DNA from: Entomoplasma ellychniae
Lineage (GTDB): Bacteria > Bacillota_I > Bacilli_A > Mycoplasmatales > Mycoplasmataceae
DNA: 64,000 nt
Direction: 5' to 3'
Assembly: GCF_002930155.1 (NCBI RefSeq)
Contig: NZ_PHND01000001.1
Span: 1-64,000 of the forward strand
Part shown: in pieces, positions 12,310-23,181 of the stretch
Position numbering within the stretch: position 1 is the first letter of the stretch
How the letters are laid out: the number at the start of each line of letters is the position of its first letter
Made by a program: the position numbers and the translations under genes
Notes under the pieces: model-generated
What the model was told of the DNA's origin: nothing
What the model saw: only the letters and a program-made list of their open reading frames with translations
Database searches by the model: none

Positions 12310-13015
12310 GTTTTTTGTAAATAAAAAAATAAAGGATAATTTCTTAATTGAAAGAAAAGATACTCATCATATTAAAAATGTAATTAAACTACAAGTTGGT
12401 GAAAAAATTGAATGTGTTTTTGAAAATAATGTCTATTTATCTGAAATATCAGACTTATCACAAAGTGACATTGTTTTGGCAAAAGAATTGCAATTAATTA
12501 AAACTAATAGTGTTAAAGTTCAAAAAACATTAATTGCTGGTGTATTAAGAGAACAAAAATGAGATTGATTATTACAAAAAGCAACAGAATTGGGTGTTGA
12601 TCAAATTGTACCTGTAGTTTTTAGTCGTAATGTTGTGAAAATTGATATCAATAAAAAAGCGAATAAAGTTAAAAGATGACAAACAATTTGTGATACTGCA
12701 GCTAAACAATCCAAAAGAAACAACATACCATTAGTTTGTGATATTGTTGAAGATATTTATGAATTGAAACAATATTTAAACGATATTAATTTAGTAGCTT
12801 GAGAAGAAGAGTTAGATATACCTTTAAACAATTATTTAGAAAATGATTTTAACTCAATTAGTTTTATTATTGGTTGTGAAGGTGGAATTGACATTAAAGA
12901 AATTAAAAAACTGAATGCTATAGGTTTTAATAATGTCAGCCTTGGTAATAATATATTAAGAGCAGAAACAGCACCCTTATATATATTGAGTTCACTTATT
13001 TATTTAAATAAATAA
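12302..13015 (+). CDS. rsmE: 16S rRNA m3U1498 methyltransferase RsmE
   Basis: 237 residues, the normal length for the family. The N-terminal half is a PUA-like RNA-binding domain beginning M-F-R-F-F-V. The C-terminal half has the SPOUT knot elements: K-A-T-E-L-G-V near residue 92, the I-G-C-E-G-G-I-D SAM-binding segment near 190, and L-G-N-N-I-L-R-A-E-T-A near 215. The enzyme methylates U1498 of 16S rRNA in the assembled 30S subunit with SAM. It overlaps the small membrane protein gene by eight bases. Confidence 0.92.
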
Positions 13016-13079
13016 TGTTAAGTTAACACTAATAAAAACTAAATGATAACATTATATTTAGCAATAGGAGAGACAAAAC

Positions 13080-14906
13080 ATGAAAACTAATAATAAAGTA
13101 TCTAGATATACAGCTTTTTTTAAGCTTATAGGTAGATATTATATAACATATTGATGAATTGCAATATCATTAATTTTGATAATTTTATCGTTTTGTTTAT
13201 CTAGGATATCAATACCTTTATTAACACAACAAATAACATTTGCAATTAAACATGAAAATAACATTCCTGTTAATGGGTATTGAGGTTTATCACTAACAAC
13301 AAACATTATTTTATCAATTAGTATGATTGCACTTGATGCAGTTGGTACTTACTTATTTAATTATCTTTCTTGAATATTTGGAAGAAAAATTGAAGTTGAT
13401 TTAAGAAATAAAATCCTTGAAAAATTAGTAAGACAAGATATTTCTTATTATTCTGATAAAAAAATTGGAGAGATATTAACAAGTGTTATTACTGATACTC
13501 AAAATGTGGGTGAAGGTGCTGTTAATATTCCAACAAGTATTGGAATTTCTTTATCTCAATTTATAGTAGCTTTTATAATGACATTTGTTTTAGCTCCAGT
13601 TATTGCTTTTTTTGGTGCGATAGTTTATTTTTCATTATTAACTCTTTATTTTGTATTTTATGCTAGAACTGTTAAAAAATATGCAGTTGTAAGAGAAGTT
13701 TATGAAGAAGTTAATGGTAATGTAACTGATAGAATTGGTACTGTAAGATTAATAAAAGCTTCTGGTACTGAAGATTATGAAAAAGCTTATTTTGAACAAC
13801 AACAAGAAATTAACTACAAAGCACACAAACCAGCTATTTTTAATTTAACACTTTTAATTACAACAGTTTATGCTGGATCAATGATTTTGCAATTTGCAGT
13901 TCCTATAATTGCTGGAATTTATTATTCTGTTCTTGGTAATGATACGGCTGCTACTGATTTTTTTAGTAATGTGTTTCCTGCTTATATAATTAATCAAGCA
14001 AACTTAATAGCTACTTTTTCTGGTTTAATGGGAATTACGTTTGGATTAGCAATGTCGGGTGTTGCTAGTATACATATAACTGAACTATTGGGTTCTCAAT
14101 CAATAATGGACCCGCATTATTATGATGGAGTTATCGTTAAAGAAATTAAAGGTGATATTGTTTTTAAAGATATTGAATTTAGATATCCAGAAAAACCAGC
14201 AAAATTGATTTTGCCAAAATTTAATTTCACTTTTGAAGAAGGTAAATCATATGCTTTTGTTGGAGAAACTGGTTCTGGTAAGTCTACAATTGCTAGATTA
14301 TTGTTAAGATTTTATGACCCAAGTAATGGAGAAATTATTATTAACAAAAATAATAATTTAAAAGATTTAAATTTATCAAGTTATTTAAGCCATGTTGGAT
14401 ATGTAGAACAAGAACCCCAAATATTATTTGGGAACGTATTTGAAAATGTTAAGTATGGTAAATTTGATGCGACTGATGAACAAGTAATTGAAGCTTGTAA
14501 AAAAGCTGAAATACATAAATTAATAACATCATGACCAGAAGGATATAATACAGTTCTTGGAGAACGTGGATTTATGCTATCTGGGGGTCAAAAACAAAGA
14601 TTGGTTATTGCTAGAATGATTTTAAAAGATCCTGAAATTTTAATTTTAGATGAAGCTACTTCAGCATTAGATAATATTGTTGAAAAAGAAATTCAAGCAA
14701 AACTAAACGAACTAATGAAGGGTAGAACAAGTTTCACTATTGCACACAGACTTTCAACAATTAAAGATGTAGATCATATTATTGTTCTTGGTGGCAATGG
14801 TGCTGGAATTGTCCAACAAGGAAATTTTAAACAACTTGTTAAAGTGCCTGGCCACTTTAAAAATCTGTATGAAGCAGGATTATTAGAAGCACAAGAAAAT
14901 ATGTAA
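13080..14906 (+). CDS. ABC exporter half-transporter (TMD-NBD), subunit 1
   Basis: 608 residues. An N-terminal six-helix type IV exporter membrane domain carries the coupling region Q-D-I-S-Y-Y near residue 122. The nucleotide-binding domain has Walker [10 protein letters not shown] at about 395, signature L-S-G-G-Q-K-Q-R at about 500, Walker [12 protein letters not shown] at about 520 with the catalytic Glu, and the H-loop A-H-R-L-S-T at about 557. It resembles the MsbA/LmrA/MdlAB group, multidrug or lipid exporters. The adjacent gene encodes another 608-residue half, so a heterodimer is likely. Substrate unknown. Confidence 0.88.
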
Positions 14907-14916
14907 GGAGGTTATG

Positions 14917-16743
14917 ATGAAAAGACATAAAGAAATAAGCAAAAATAGAGCTTTTATTCATTTATTTGTTAAATACTATAAACAAGATTTTAAAAAAAAT
15001 TGATGAGTTATTCCTAACTTTATTTTTTGAGCATTCTTATTGTTTATGGCCCCGTTAATAACTAACCAAATAAATTTATCATTTCAAGCAGAAAAAATAA
15101 AAGTTGGATTTTGATTGATTGATGATTGAGGTTTATCAATCTTGCAATTAATTTGATTATCAATGACTTTATTATTTTTAAATGTATTTAATTCATTTTT
15201 ATTTAATTGATGGTCAAACACATTTGCTAAACAAATTGAAACTCATTTAAGAAATGAAATATTAGAAAAATTAATAAGACAAGATATATCCTATTATTCT
15301 GATAAAAAAATAGGTGAATTATTAACAAATGTTATTTCAGATTCACAAATTGTAGGTAATCAAGCCATTAATATACCAATGACTATAGCCAGTTCAATTT
15401 TTCAATTAGCAATTGGTTTATTATTAACTTTTATTTTAGAATGAAAAATTGCTCTTGTTGGTTTTATTTTATTTGCATTAATTTTTACAATGTTTTTAAT
15501 TTGTTATTTTGCATTAGTATCTAAATGAGAAAAAGTTAGATTAACTATGGAAAAAACAAATGGTGATGTTATTGATCGTGTTATATCTGTTAGATTAATT
15601 AAATCATCTGGAACAGAAGCATATGAAACACAAAATTTTAAAGATAAACATGTTGATTACTATAATTTAGGAAAACCTATTGGTAAATGAATTAGTGCAT
15701 TTGCTGTTGTTGTTTTTGCTGGGGACTTTTTATTGTTATTTACAGCTCCTGTATTTTCTGCTGTATTTTATGGTGGTGGAGCTGATAGTAGTAGAATTCA
15801 ACAATTCTTTAGTATTTTCCCAGCATTTGTAATGGCACAAGGAATGTTAACCGTGCCTATTATATCTTTGTTCTTAATATCTGGTGGTTTAGCTATGGCT
15901 GGGGTTTCTTCTTCAAGAATTCTTAGAACTTTAAACGCACCTTCAAGACTTGATTTTCATTACAATCAAGGCATAGAGTTAAAAGATTTAAAAGGTGATA
16001 TTATTTTTGAAAATATTAACTTTAGATATCCAGAAAAACCAGAAAATTTAATTTTGCCTAATTTTAACTTTACTTTACAATATGGAAAATCATATGCATT
16101 TGTTGGTGAAACTGGGTCTGGTAAATCTACGATTGCTAAATTATTATTAAGATTTTATGATCCAAGCGAAGGTAGAGTTTTAATTAATAAAAATAATGAT
16201 TTAAAAGAAGTTAATCTTTCAACTTATTTAAGCCATGTTGGATATGTAGAACAAGAACCTCAAATTCTTTTTGGGAATGTTTTAGAAAATATTAAATATG
16301 GTAGTTTTGCAAAAACTGATGATGAAGCAATTGAAGCTTGTAAAAAAGCAGAATTACATGCGTTAGTTATGTCATGACCAGAAGGTTATCAAACTATTCT
16401 TGGTGAACGTGGATTTATGTTATCGGGTGGTCAAAAACAAAGATTAGTTATTGCGAGAATGTTTTTAAAAAATCCTGAGTTATTAATTTTAGATGAAGCT
16501 ACTTCAGCACTAGACAATATTGTTGAAAAAGAAATTCAAACAAAATTAAATGAACTGATGAAGGGTAGAACAAGTGTGACTATTGCACATAAATTATCAA
16601 CTATTAAAAATGTCGATCAAATTGTTGTTTTAGGTGGTAATGGTGCTGGAATTATTCAACAAGGAACTTTTAAAGAATTAACAACAACACCTGGTCATTT
16701 TAAAAATCTATATGATGCAGGTAAAATGGTGAAAGAAATTTAG
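14917..16743 (+). CDS. ABC exporter half-transporter (TMD-NBD), subunit 2
   Basis: 608 residues, paralogous to the previous gene, with complete Walker A, L-S-G-G-Q-K-Q-R, Walker B and D-loop. The H-loop reads A-H-K-L-S-T. A strong Shine-Dalgarno AAGGAGG at 14905-14911 overlaps the upstream stop. It lies five bases before ATG 14917 but only two before the alternative ATG 14914, so 14917 is preferred. The gene pair probably makes a heterodimeric exporter. A third paralogue lies beyond the conjugative element and has lost its 5' end, suggesting an original three-gene cluster. Confidence 0.88.
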
Positions 16744-16846
16744 TGTTCATTTACAAAGTAAGAAAATTCAAAGCAAATTTTTAAATAAAACAATATGAAT
16801 TTACTAAGTATCCTTTTGCTAGATAAAAAGAAAAAATGATATAATT

Positions 16847-16854
16847 AATTAAAT
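16847..16854. repeat. Candidate target-site duplication, left copy
   Basis: AATTAAAT here is repeated at the right end of the element. The sequence is AT-only, so chance is possible. Confidence 0.4.
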
Positions 16855-16859
16855 ATTGT

Positions 16860-16898
16860 AAGGGTGCATAACTTTTTTGTAGGAGGACTCAACTAAGC
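16860..16898 (+). repeat. Left terminal inverted repeat of the ICE
   Basis: Read inward, AAGGG-T-G-C-ATAAC, then TTGTAGG, TCAAC and AAGC match the right end read inward (AAGGG-C-G-T-ATAAC, TTGTAGG, TCAAC, AAGC) in the same order. The spacing is nearly the same, with one gap of a few bases. The match is far beyond what AT-rich background gives because the shared blocks contain G/C. Confidence 0.75.
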
Positions 16899-17110
16899 AA
16901 TTATCACAATTATTTCAAATGTTAATTCAATCATAACTCTATTTTTTTAAAAAACAAGTAAAATTAACGCAAAAATAATAAATGCGTTTATGATTATGTT
17001 TTTTTCTTGTTTTAGGGCACTTTTGGTTCTTTGCCTTACTTCTATACAAAAAATTTATTTTTGTTTGAAAAAAAAGTGTTAAAATTGATTTTAGAGCATA
17101 TTCATATAAC

Positions 17111-18247
17111 TTAAAAACCTAAATTATTGTTTAAATTGAAATTTCTAGCATTTAATATGTTTTTTATAACTTTAAAAGAAAATATCTTAGAACCATAACC
17201 AAGAGTACTTTTAACAAGTCCAGAAACAACAGATTCAGCACTCACACCAATATTTCAAGTTTTATTTTGGTTTTCAATTCCTTTGACGTTATTTTTAAAA
17301 TATTTTAATATCGAATTACATGCAAAAATTTCTAAAATTTGTATAAGTTCTTCATACATTCCTTTGTAAAAATAACTTAAAGCTGTTTTGAATAATGTTT
17401 CAGAATTCTTTATAGAATTATTTAAGAAGACTTTCTTTAATTCCCTAACAGCATGATATCGATCTAATATATAGTCAGCTTCTAAATAATTAGCTAGATT
17501 TTTTATTCAAGTAGCACCATCACCACCAACGACTAAATGAGCATTATCAAAATTTTCATAAAAATTACACCCTAATTCATAAATTTTAAATGATAAAGCT
17601 TCAGTAGAAATGTTTTCATTTTTTCCAATTAAAAAAGTATTTCTTTTATTGGCTAATTTCTTTCGTTTAAGATTTAATGTTTTTTTATCATAACCAGTAC
17701 AAAAAGAAATAACCCTAACTTTAGTGTCCTTTCCTCTGTTATATTTTCACCTTTTTTTAGACCTAAATCGATCTACATTTAAAAAAGCATCATCAACAAA
17801 AATATAAACTACTTGATTATTTTTTAATAAAACTTTTTTAGTAACTTCATTTCTTTTTTTGTCATTTTCAACAGATTTAAATATTCTTGAAATTGTCATC
17901 AATGATAAGTGAGCATTGGGAAACATGTCTATAATGTCTTTATATTTTTTACCACTACCTAATTGATCTTCTATTTTTGCTTTTAAATCAGGATCAATCT
18001 TAACGTATTTATTTAAATTTAAGTGAACATCTAACAACTTCACATACTTTTTATCAAAATTATCAAAATAAACCCTTCTATTTATTTTTAAATATCCAAA
18101 TTCACTAACAATACATCTTTTAGCTAACCTTATCAATTTATATCTTCTTTTATCTCTCTTTATTAGCAATTCATAATCAAGTCTTTCAAGTTCAAGTTTT
18201 TTTGTTTTTAGAATTTTTGCAAATTCTTCTCGACAGTTAAATAACAT
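17111..18247 (-). CDS. ISLre2/UPF0236-type DDE transposase, probably the ICE mobility enzyme
   Basis: 378 residues. The protein has the UPF0236/ISLre2 layout: an N-terminal basic DNA-binding half with a predicted helix-turn-helix near P-N-A-H-L-S-L-M-T-I-S, then F-V-D-D-A-F near residue 155, V-G-G-D-G-A-T-W-I at about 240 and D-R-Y-H-A-V-R-E-L-K just after, which fit the acidic active-site blocks. It lies 210 bp inside the left inverted repeat and reads toward that end. ICEs of the TnGBS and mycoplasma ICEA type use DDE transposases in place of integrases, so this gene likely excises and inserts the whole element. A free-standing IS is the alternative. The ATG at 18247 is preferred over an upstream GTG because the AAAGGAGTG ribosome site overlaps the latter. 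Confidence 0.8.
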
Positions 18248-18280
18248 ATAAAACACTCCTTTAATAAATACACCAATTTT

Positions 18281-18293
18281 ATTATAAGTACAA
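18281..18293 (-). promoter_or_regulatory. Promoter -10 of the transposase gene, shared 12-mer
   Basis: On the minus strand, TTGTACTTATAA contains the TATAAT box. The same 12-mer occurs at 27892-27903 in front of the restriction-modification gene, suggesting related promoters. Confidence 0.5.
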
Positions 18294-18339
18294 AAAAACT
18301 ACATACTTTGTAGTTAATTTAGTTAAAGTTCTATTAAAA

Positions 18340-18894
18340 CTATCGGTTGTGCCTCTTACTTTTTTTAATAATTTGAAATTGTTTATTTTCTTGCATTAAT
18401 TTTAACTTTTCTTCTCTTTCTATTTTTCTGATCATTCTATTTTCTTGTTCTTCTAAAGAAAATTGTTTTCATATTCTTTGTTTGTCTTGTTCTTCAGTAG
18501 ATAAGTTATTATACTCACCTGATAAAATCATTTTTTCAAAATTAACTTTATTTTTAATTTTATTAAACGAATAATTTGACGATCTTTTTATATATTTATA
18601 CTTTTTATCAAAAGCGGGACCAATAAGCGGTTTCAACTTTTGTTTTAAACTTTTAGCATCAATTATGTAACTTGAACCCTTATCAAATTGAAAAACTTGT
18701 CCAGAACTTAACACTACATCAATTATATATTTTTGTTTCAATTTTGTTGATGCTTCTGTTACTCTAATTAAACTTGTGCCAGAATAAACTTTCGTGATCA
18801 AAAGTGGTCTTCAGTGTTTTAATTTCAAATCATTATCAGAGTAATCTCCTGGACTTTCAGAATAGCCTAATCAAATTTCTTTTTCCTTCAACAT
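18340..18894 (-). CDS. ICE protein of unknown function
   Basis: 184 residues, soluble, with a basic C-terminal coiled-coil-like tail rich in Lys/Glu (E-R-E-E-K-L-K). The first third begins M-L-K-E-K-E-I-W-L-G-Y and contains two TGA-encoded Trp. The gene directly follows the conserved leader hairpin and has the A-G-C-A-G-G-T ribosome-site context shared with the relaxase gene, so it is expressed like the transfer genes. No family is recognised. It is last before the transposase. Confidence 0.7.
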
Positions 18895-18899
18895 TTAAT

Positions 18900-18964
18900 T
18901 ACCTGCTTTCTAAATTAGAAAAAGGAGTACTCACTTATGTGAATACTCCCTCTTTCTTTCGGGA
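18900..18964 (-). promoter_or_regulatory. ICE leader element copy 1 (attenuator-like hairpin)
   Basis: On the minus strand the block reads TCCCGAAAGAAAGAGGG, then a hairpin with a 4-nt loop and a stem of up to 12-13 pairs (18924-18949 plus flanks), a T5 tract, and a short spacer with an AGCAGGT ribosome site before the ATG at 18894. Sixty-four bases are identical to copy 2. A TATAAT box lies about 30 bases upstream. The hairpin plus T-tract in a 5' leader looks like a transcription attenuator. The conserved TCCC upstream could pair with GGGA of the stem and compete with it. Confidence 0.7.
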
Positions 18965-19003
18965 ATTATTTAATATTATTAGACCCTATATTTAGAATTA
19001 TAC

Positions 19004-19032
19004 AAAAAAAGAACCAAAAAGGTTCCTTTTTT
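19004..19032. terminator. Terminator between the lipoprotein gene and the next ICE transcript
   Basis: GAACC-AAAAA-GGTTC with A- and T-tracts on either side can act in both directions. It lies 90 bp past the stop of the minus-strand lipoprotein gene. Confidence 0.65.
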
Positions 19033-19121
19033 CCTGCATTTGCATGCGAGACTTGAATTCAAAGTTTAATTTTCTTTGATAAATTAATGTTAACACATAA
19101 AATTGTTCTTGTGTTGTTTTT

Positions 19122-20018
19122 TTATCTAAATATTATAAAATTTATTTTTATTGATCCAACTATATTAAACCCTTCATTAAATTCATTAACAGTTTCACTA
19201 TCTTCACTATCTATATTAAAATTTTTTAATAATTGTTTTTGATTAGCTTCTTTTAAATAATTTACTGCTTTAGTAGTCATAGAAACTTCATAATATCCAT
19301 CAACTTCAGTTACTTGTTTTCCGTTTAGCATTGATGGTGTATCTAAGGATTTAGGTGTATCAAAGAAATCAGACGATTCAAAATTTAATAAATTATCAAT
19401 AAAAGCAAAACCTTCTGGAAATAAATCTTTATCTAAAAAATAATCATATCATTTGGTACTAAGCCCTGTAATAGATTGTGCAATTGCTTTATCTCAAGTT
19501 CAAAAAGAGTTCTGATTATCAATGTATCATTGCTTTAATTCTTTATTTGTTTTACCATATCATTCACCTTGGTTTTTTGTTAAATCAAAATAATCAATAT
19601 TTCAATCACCGTGAAATTCTTGTTCAGCACCTGTTGTTACTGAAAAGTTTTTTATATATTCTTCAAAGCTCATTTCATATTCACCATCTGGAACAATTGG
19701 ATTATCAATTGCTTTATCAGCTATAGCTTTAGTCAAAACAAAATTATCACTATCAATTTTTCTGCCTTCGACAACACTAATCTTTATTGTTACATCAGTT
19801 TCATTATTTTCAATTTCAAAAGCCTCAATTTTTTTAACACCATCAACTTTAACTTTTATTAACTCTTGGTTAACTTCATTTATATCAGTCTTATTTTGAA
19901 TATGACTAACAGATCTCTTTATGTCTACTATTTTAATTTGTTTATTACAAGCAACAACAGCAAAGCTTGAAGTAACAGTTAAACTAAATGCAGCAATAAT
20001 ACTTAGAATTTTTTTCAT
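19122..20018 (-). CDS. ICE-encoded lipoprotein
   Basis: 298 residues. A typical mollicute lipoprotein signal is present: Lys-rich start, a hydrophobic stretch, and a lipobox ending V-V-A-C with Cys at about residue 24. The rest is soluble and would be displayed on the outer face of the membrane. It contains several TGA-encoded Trp, and no catalytic family is recognised. The gene is monocistronic, has its own terminator, and is preceded by 400 bp carrying repeated 8-bp motifs, so it is probably regulated separately. A GTG three codons upstream is an alternative start. Possible roles include contact with the recipient or surface exclusion; this is inference. Confidence 0.75.
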
Positions 20019-20142
20019 ATTTTTCACACTTTGCTACATATATTTTAAAAGTAGCTCTTTCTATAATTAACTATATACTTTATTTTATTCAAAATCTAAT
20101 ACATTTTGATATTTATTGGTGCTCAGTTGTTCTTAGTAAATT

Positions 20143-20383
20143 TGTAAACAATTTTAATAATTCTTACCTTTATCCCACCATTACCACCTTAAATCCCATG
20201 GATTTTACTAAAAATGTAGCATTTCATGCTCATTTTTTGAGTAAAAAGGTGGAAGCAAGATAAGAGGTGTAAACAAAAGTTCAAAATACAACTGCTTTTA
20301 ATATTATTTATTTATAAATAATATCACAACCTAACACAAAAAGTGTTTACAAATATAAAAAAATGTTTACATTTTTGTAAACA
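20143..20383. promoter_or_regulatory. Array of five TGTTTACA/TGTAAACA octamers
   Basis: The octamer or its complement occurs at 20143-20150, 20268-20275, 20344-20351, 20364-20371 and 20376-20383. The last two form a perfect inverted repeat with a 4-base loop. All lie in the 400-bp non-coding stretch upstream of the lipoprotein gene. Likely binding sites for a regulator or for transfer/replication proteins of the element. Confidence 0.6.
20184..20252. other. Nested inverted repeat, candidate oriT or operator
   Basis: CCACCTT at 20184-20190 pairs with AAGGTGG at 20246-20252. Inside, TTTTACTAAAAATG at 20203-20216 pairs with 20231-20246 apart from two extra bases. At the tip AGCAT (20218-20222) pairs with ATGCT (20226-20230) across a 3-base loop. 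The hairpin lies inside the octamer array and next to the coupling-protein gene. A nicking site cannot be identified by eye. Confidence 0.5.
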
Positions 20384-20431
20384 AATTAAACTTTTAAATA
20401 AAAAACACCAAAATTTGGTGTTTAAAGTTAC

Positions 20432-22945
20432 TTAATTATTAATGCGTTGTTTTTTTATTATAGCAGCTCTTAATTCTACTATTTTACGTCTAATTTCAGG
20501 TGTTATATTATTTTGGTTTCTTAAATCATTTAACTGTTCAATTAGTTCTGTTAAATTTCTATCATCCAAAACGTGAATTTCTTTTACTTTGGTAATATTA
20601 GAATTTTCATCAACCATTATTTTAACTTCGGGTTTTGTTTTACCAATTTGTTGTTCTTCTGTTTGCTTAATGATATTTTTTAATTCATTTCACAAATCTA
20701 TTTCATATTTTTCAGAATATAACATAGTTTTCTTTTTAATAAAATTGTTTTCAATTGGTGAGTGATCATAAACTTTTTTACCATAATAATCAATATACTC
20801 GTTTTCACCAATTCAAGAAGGTAATAAATATGAAATGTATTTTTTATCATTTAACAAAATAGCTACTAAAGGTTTTGGTAATTGTTGAAGTTCATCTGCT
20901 GATATTAAAGCAGTTTTATCTAAAGATTCACTTGCTTCATTATCTCTAGTATTGTAGCTTCTTTTTAATTCTGCTCTTATCCCAAAAGATTTTGAGTATT
21001 TTTCATAATCGTCTCTCTCCGTTGAAGAAACAAAATAATTTAATTGACAGTTACCTAAAATTGATTTGGTATTGTTTATTCCATATTTCTCAGTCAATTG
21101 ACTTTCTTTTTGAAGACAAATTAAAATATTTATATTTCTACTTCTACAAATTGAAAATGCTGAGATAAACTGATCTATTTTATTCATTGAACCAAATTCT
21201 TCAAGAATAAATAAAACTTTACGCTCAAGAGCCAAATTAGCACGTTTAGAAGCAATTGAAATAAGTTCTGCATAAATTTGCCCAACAAATAGTGAAACAA
21301 GTGAAACATAGGCTTTTTTGTTGTCTGGCACTATTAAAAATATAACTGTTGGTTTTTTAATCGCGTCTTCGACGTTTATTGTATTCTGACAGATTATGTT
21401 TTCTAATTCAATGTTGTCAAAAATAATTAAATCATTAGTTAATGTCTTTCATCAATTTTCAACATTACCAGGGTCTTTTTTAAATGTAATTGTAACATCA
21501 GCTAATCTAGTTTGTCAGTCATTTTCAGACAATGTATTTTTAGAAATAAAACTTTCAAGTTCTTGAACTTTTTTTGAACTCTTATTTTGGTTTTTAATTT
21601 CTATTAAAAGTTTTTGAGCTTTTTCTACATCATATGAGTGTTGAGATATTTTTTCAAAAAACTTGTTTTTATTAGATAAAATTTTTCTAATTGATTTTAA
21701 GTTAAAATTATCTATAGTTACCATTTTTGGATATTTAGCATTCAAGGCTAACATAAATTGTAAAGTTCCTTCAAAAAATTCTCTAGCTGCAGAATAAAAG
21801 AATTCATTTTTCGGATCTGGAGTAGTATATAAAGAACTTGCTAATTCAGCAATTTGACCAAAAGTTTCACCCTTTAGTTTTCTTTTTTCTTGAGTAATTC
21901 AATTTTCCATCTCACTTTGGGATGAAAAATAAACATCGAAGCTTTCATTTTTATTTTCATTTGTTATTTTAATAAATCCTATATATCAGTTTGGATTAGA
22001 TTCGATGTAGTGGTCATTCACTAAGTTTTCAATACATTCTTTACAACTTAACGAGAAGTGCGTGTAACACCTAGCTAAGTTGCAATGGGATTGTATCATT
22101 GCTTTTGGTTCACTAACTTGACCTAATTTTCTTGAATTGTCAATTTCACTTGTTGGATGTAAATATTTTTGTCAAATTTCAAAAATAGAAGTCAGAGGAT
22201 TTCATGCATCAGATTTATTTGGTTCTTGCAAATTAAAGGTTTTAACTTCATAACCATTTTCAATAAAAGTTTTGGACGTTTTTTGGTATAACTCTCCTTT
22301 TGGATCGTTTATAATCATAGATGATTTATTTTTTAATTTAATGTTATAAATTATTGTTGGCAAGATAATTCCAGCAGTTTTACCTGACCCAGGATCACCA
22401 AGAACAAAACCATTAACATCACTTGCAGCTGAAGTGTTTAATACTTTAGCTTTTGCATCTCAAACATTGCGAACAACAAATCCTGATTTCAATTTGTTTA
22501 ATTCAATTTGTAGACTCTCATTAAAATTTTGCATAGAATCTTTTGATTGTTTGACCTTTATGTCATAAATAGAGCCATTTTGAGTTTTTCATTTAGGTTC
22601 ATCATCAATAATATTTCGATCATCAATAACTAACTTACTAGCTGTTATATCTTTTGTGTCAATATGTTGTCTATACCCGCTTCTTCAAAATTTTGAATAT
22701 ATTGTGATAGCTAATGCTCAATTTAAAAATAACATCAAAACAAAAATCATCACTCCAATAAAAATAGGTCACATCAAATTAAACTTTCCAGTTAACACAA
22801 AAAATAAGTTAAAAGGGGTTTTAGAACTCATAGCACCAAGTAATGCTGTTATACAAAATCAAATTAAAATAGCTATTGGAATAGCCAATAATAATTGTCA
22901 CAAGAAAAATCTTTTAATTATTTTATTTCATAATTGCAGTTTCAT
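20432..22945 (-). CDS. traG: VirD4/TraG-type conjugative coupling ATPase (T4CP)
   Basis: 837 residues. Two membrane helices lie near the N-terminus (about residues 10-35 and 55-80). Walker A is G-D-P-G-S-G-K-T at 183-190, and Walker B is V-L-F-I-L-E-E-F-G-S around 580 with the adjacent C-R-S-R-N-I-N-I segment typical of VirD4/TraG. The protein recruits the relaxase-DNA complex to the secretion channel. A region of about 150 residues between the motifs contains a cysteine cluster (C-x4-C and C-x2-C around residues 300-315) that I do not know from standard T4CPs. The ATG at 22943-22945 abuts the TAA of the small membrane gene upstream, and the ribosome site GGAGG lies inside that gene. The C-terminal tail is charged and probably binds substrate. 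Confidence 0.88.
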
Positions 22946-23179
22946 TTAAAAACCTCCATTCATAATTAACAAAACACTACATACTATATATATAAAAGAC
23001 ATAGATAAATAAATTGTCTTTCTAGATTTTTTCTTTTTGTTTTTTAAAACTTTTATAGTGTCAAACTGTTTTTCTTTAATTAATTTTTGGTATTTTTTTA
23101 AATTTTTAAAATAATCGATAACAAGCCAAACTATTAAACAAAAATTAATAGAGATTAAAGTATATATTGGAATTAACAT
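22946..23179 (-). CDS. Small two-helix membrane protein of the transfer operon
   Basis: 77 residues with helices at about 1-22 and 55-75 separated by a highly basic loop (K-N-K-K-K-K-S-R-K). It lies between the relaxase and the coupling protein with spacings of two bases and zero bases, so it belongs to the same operon. It could help anchor the coupling complex, but no family is recognised. Confidence 0.65.
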   Translation of the reverse strand: MLIPIYTLISINFCLIVWLVIDYFKNLKKYQKLIKEKQFDTIKVLKNKKKKSRKTIYLSMSFIYIVCSVLLIMNGGF

Positions 23180-23181
23180 TT

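Larger units (their letters stand above)
16744..17110. other. Left junction of the ICE and spacer
   Basis: The stretch contains a chromosomal remnant (16744-16846) with a TATAAT-like box near 16840, the left end of the element, and then 200 bp without a gene. A nested hairpin is visible: AAAACAAG at 16951-16958 pairs with 17006-17013, and inside it AACGCA at 16966-16971 pairs with TGCGTT at 16983-16988. It is followed by T-rich sequence and may end transcription at the element edge. No coding sequence from the missing 5' end of the third ABC gene is found here. Confidence 0.6.

Noticed and set aside
16744-16846. Missing 5' part of the third ABC exporter gene at the left junction
   Set aside because: Joining both flanks in silico gives a stop immediately upstream and no similarity to the N-termini of the paralogues.
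17036-18349. Transposase gene as an independent insertion sequence with ends starting GGCAC
   Set aside because: The matching ends are short and mismatched beyond five bases, and no target duplication is seen. The inverted repeats at 16860 and 40362 fit better.
18900-18964. Leader elements as T-box riboswitches
   Set aside because: They lack the T-box TGGNACCGCG sequence, are too short, and do not precede amino-acid genes.
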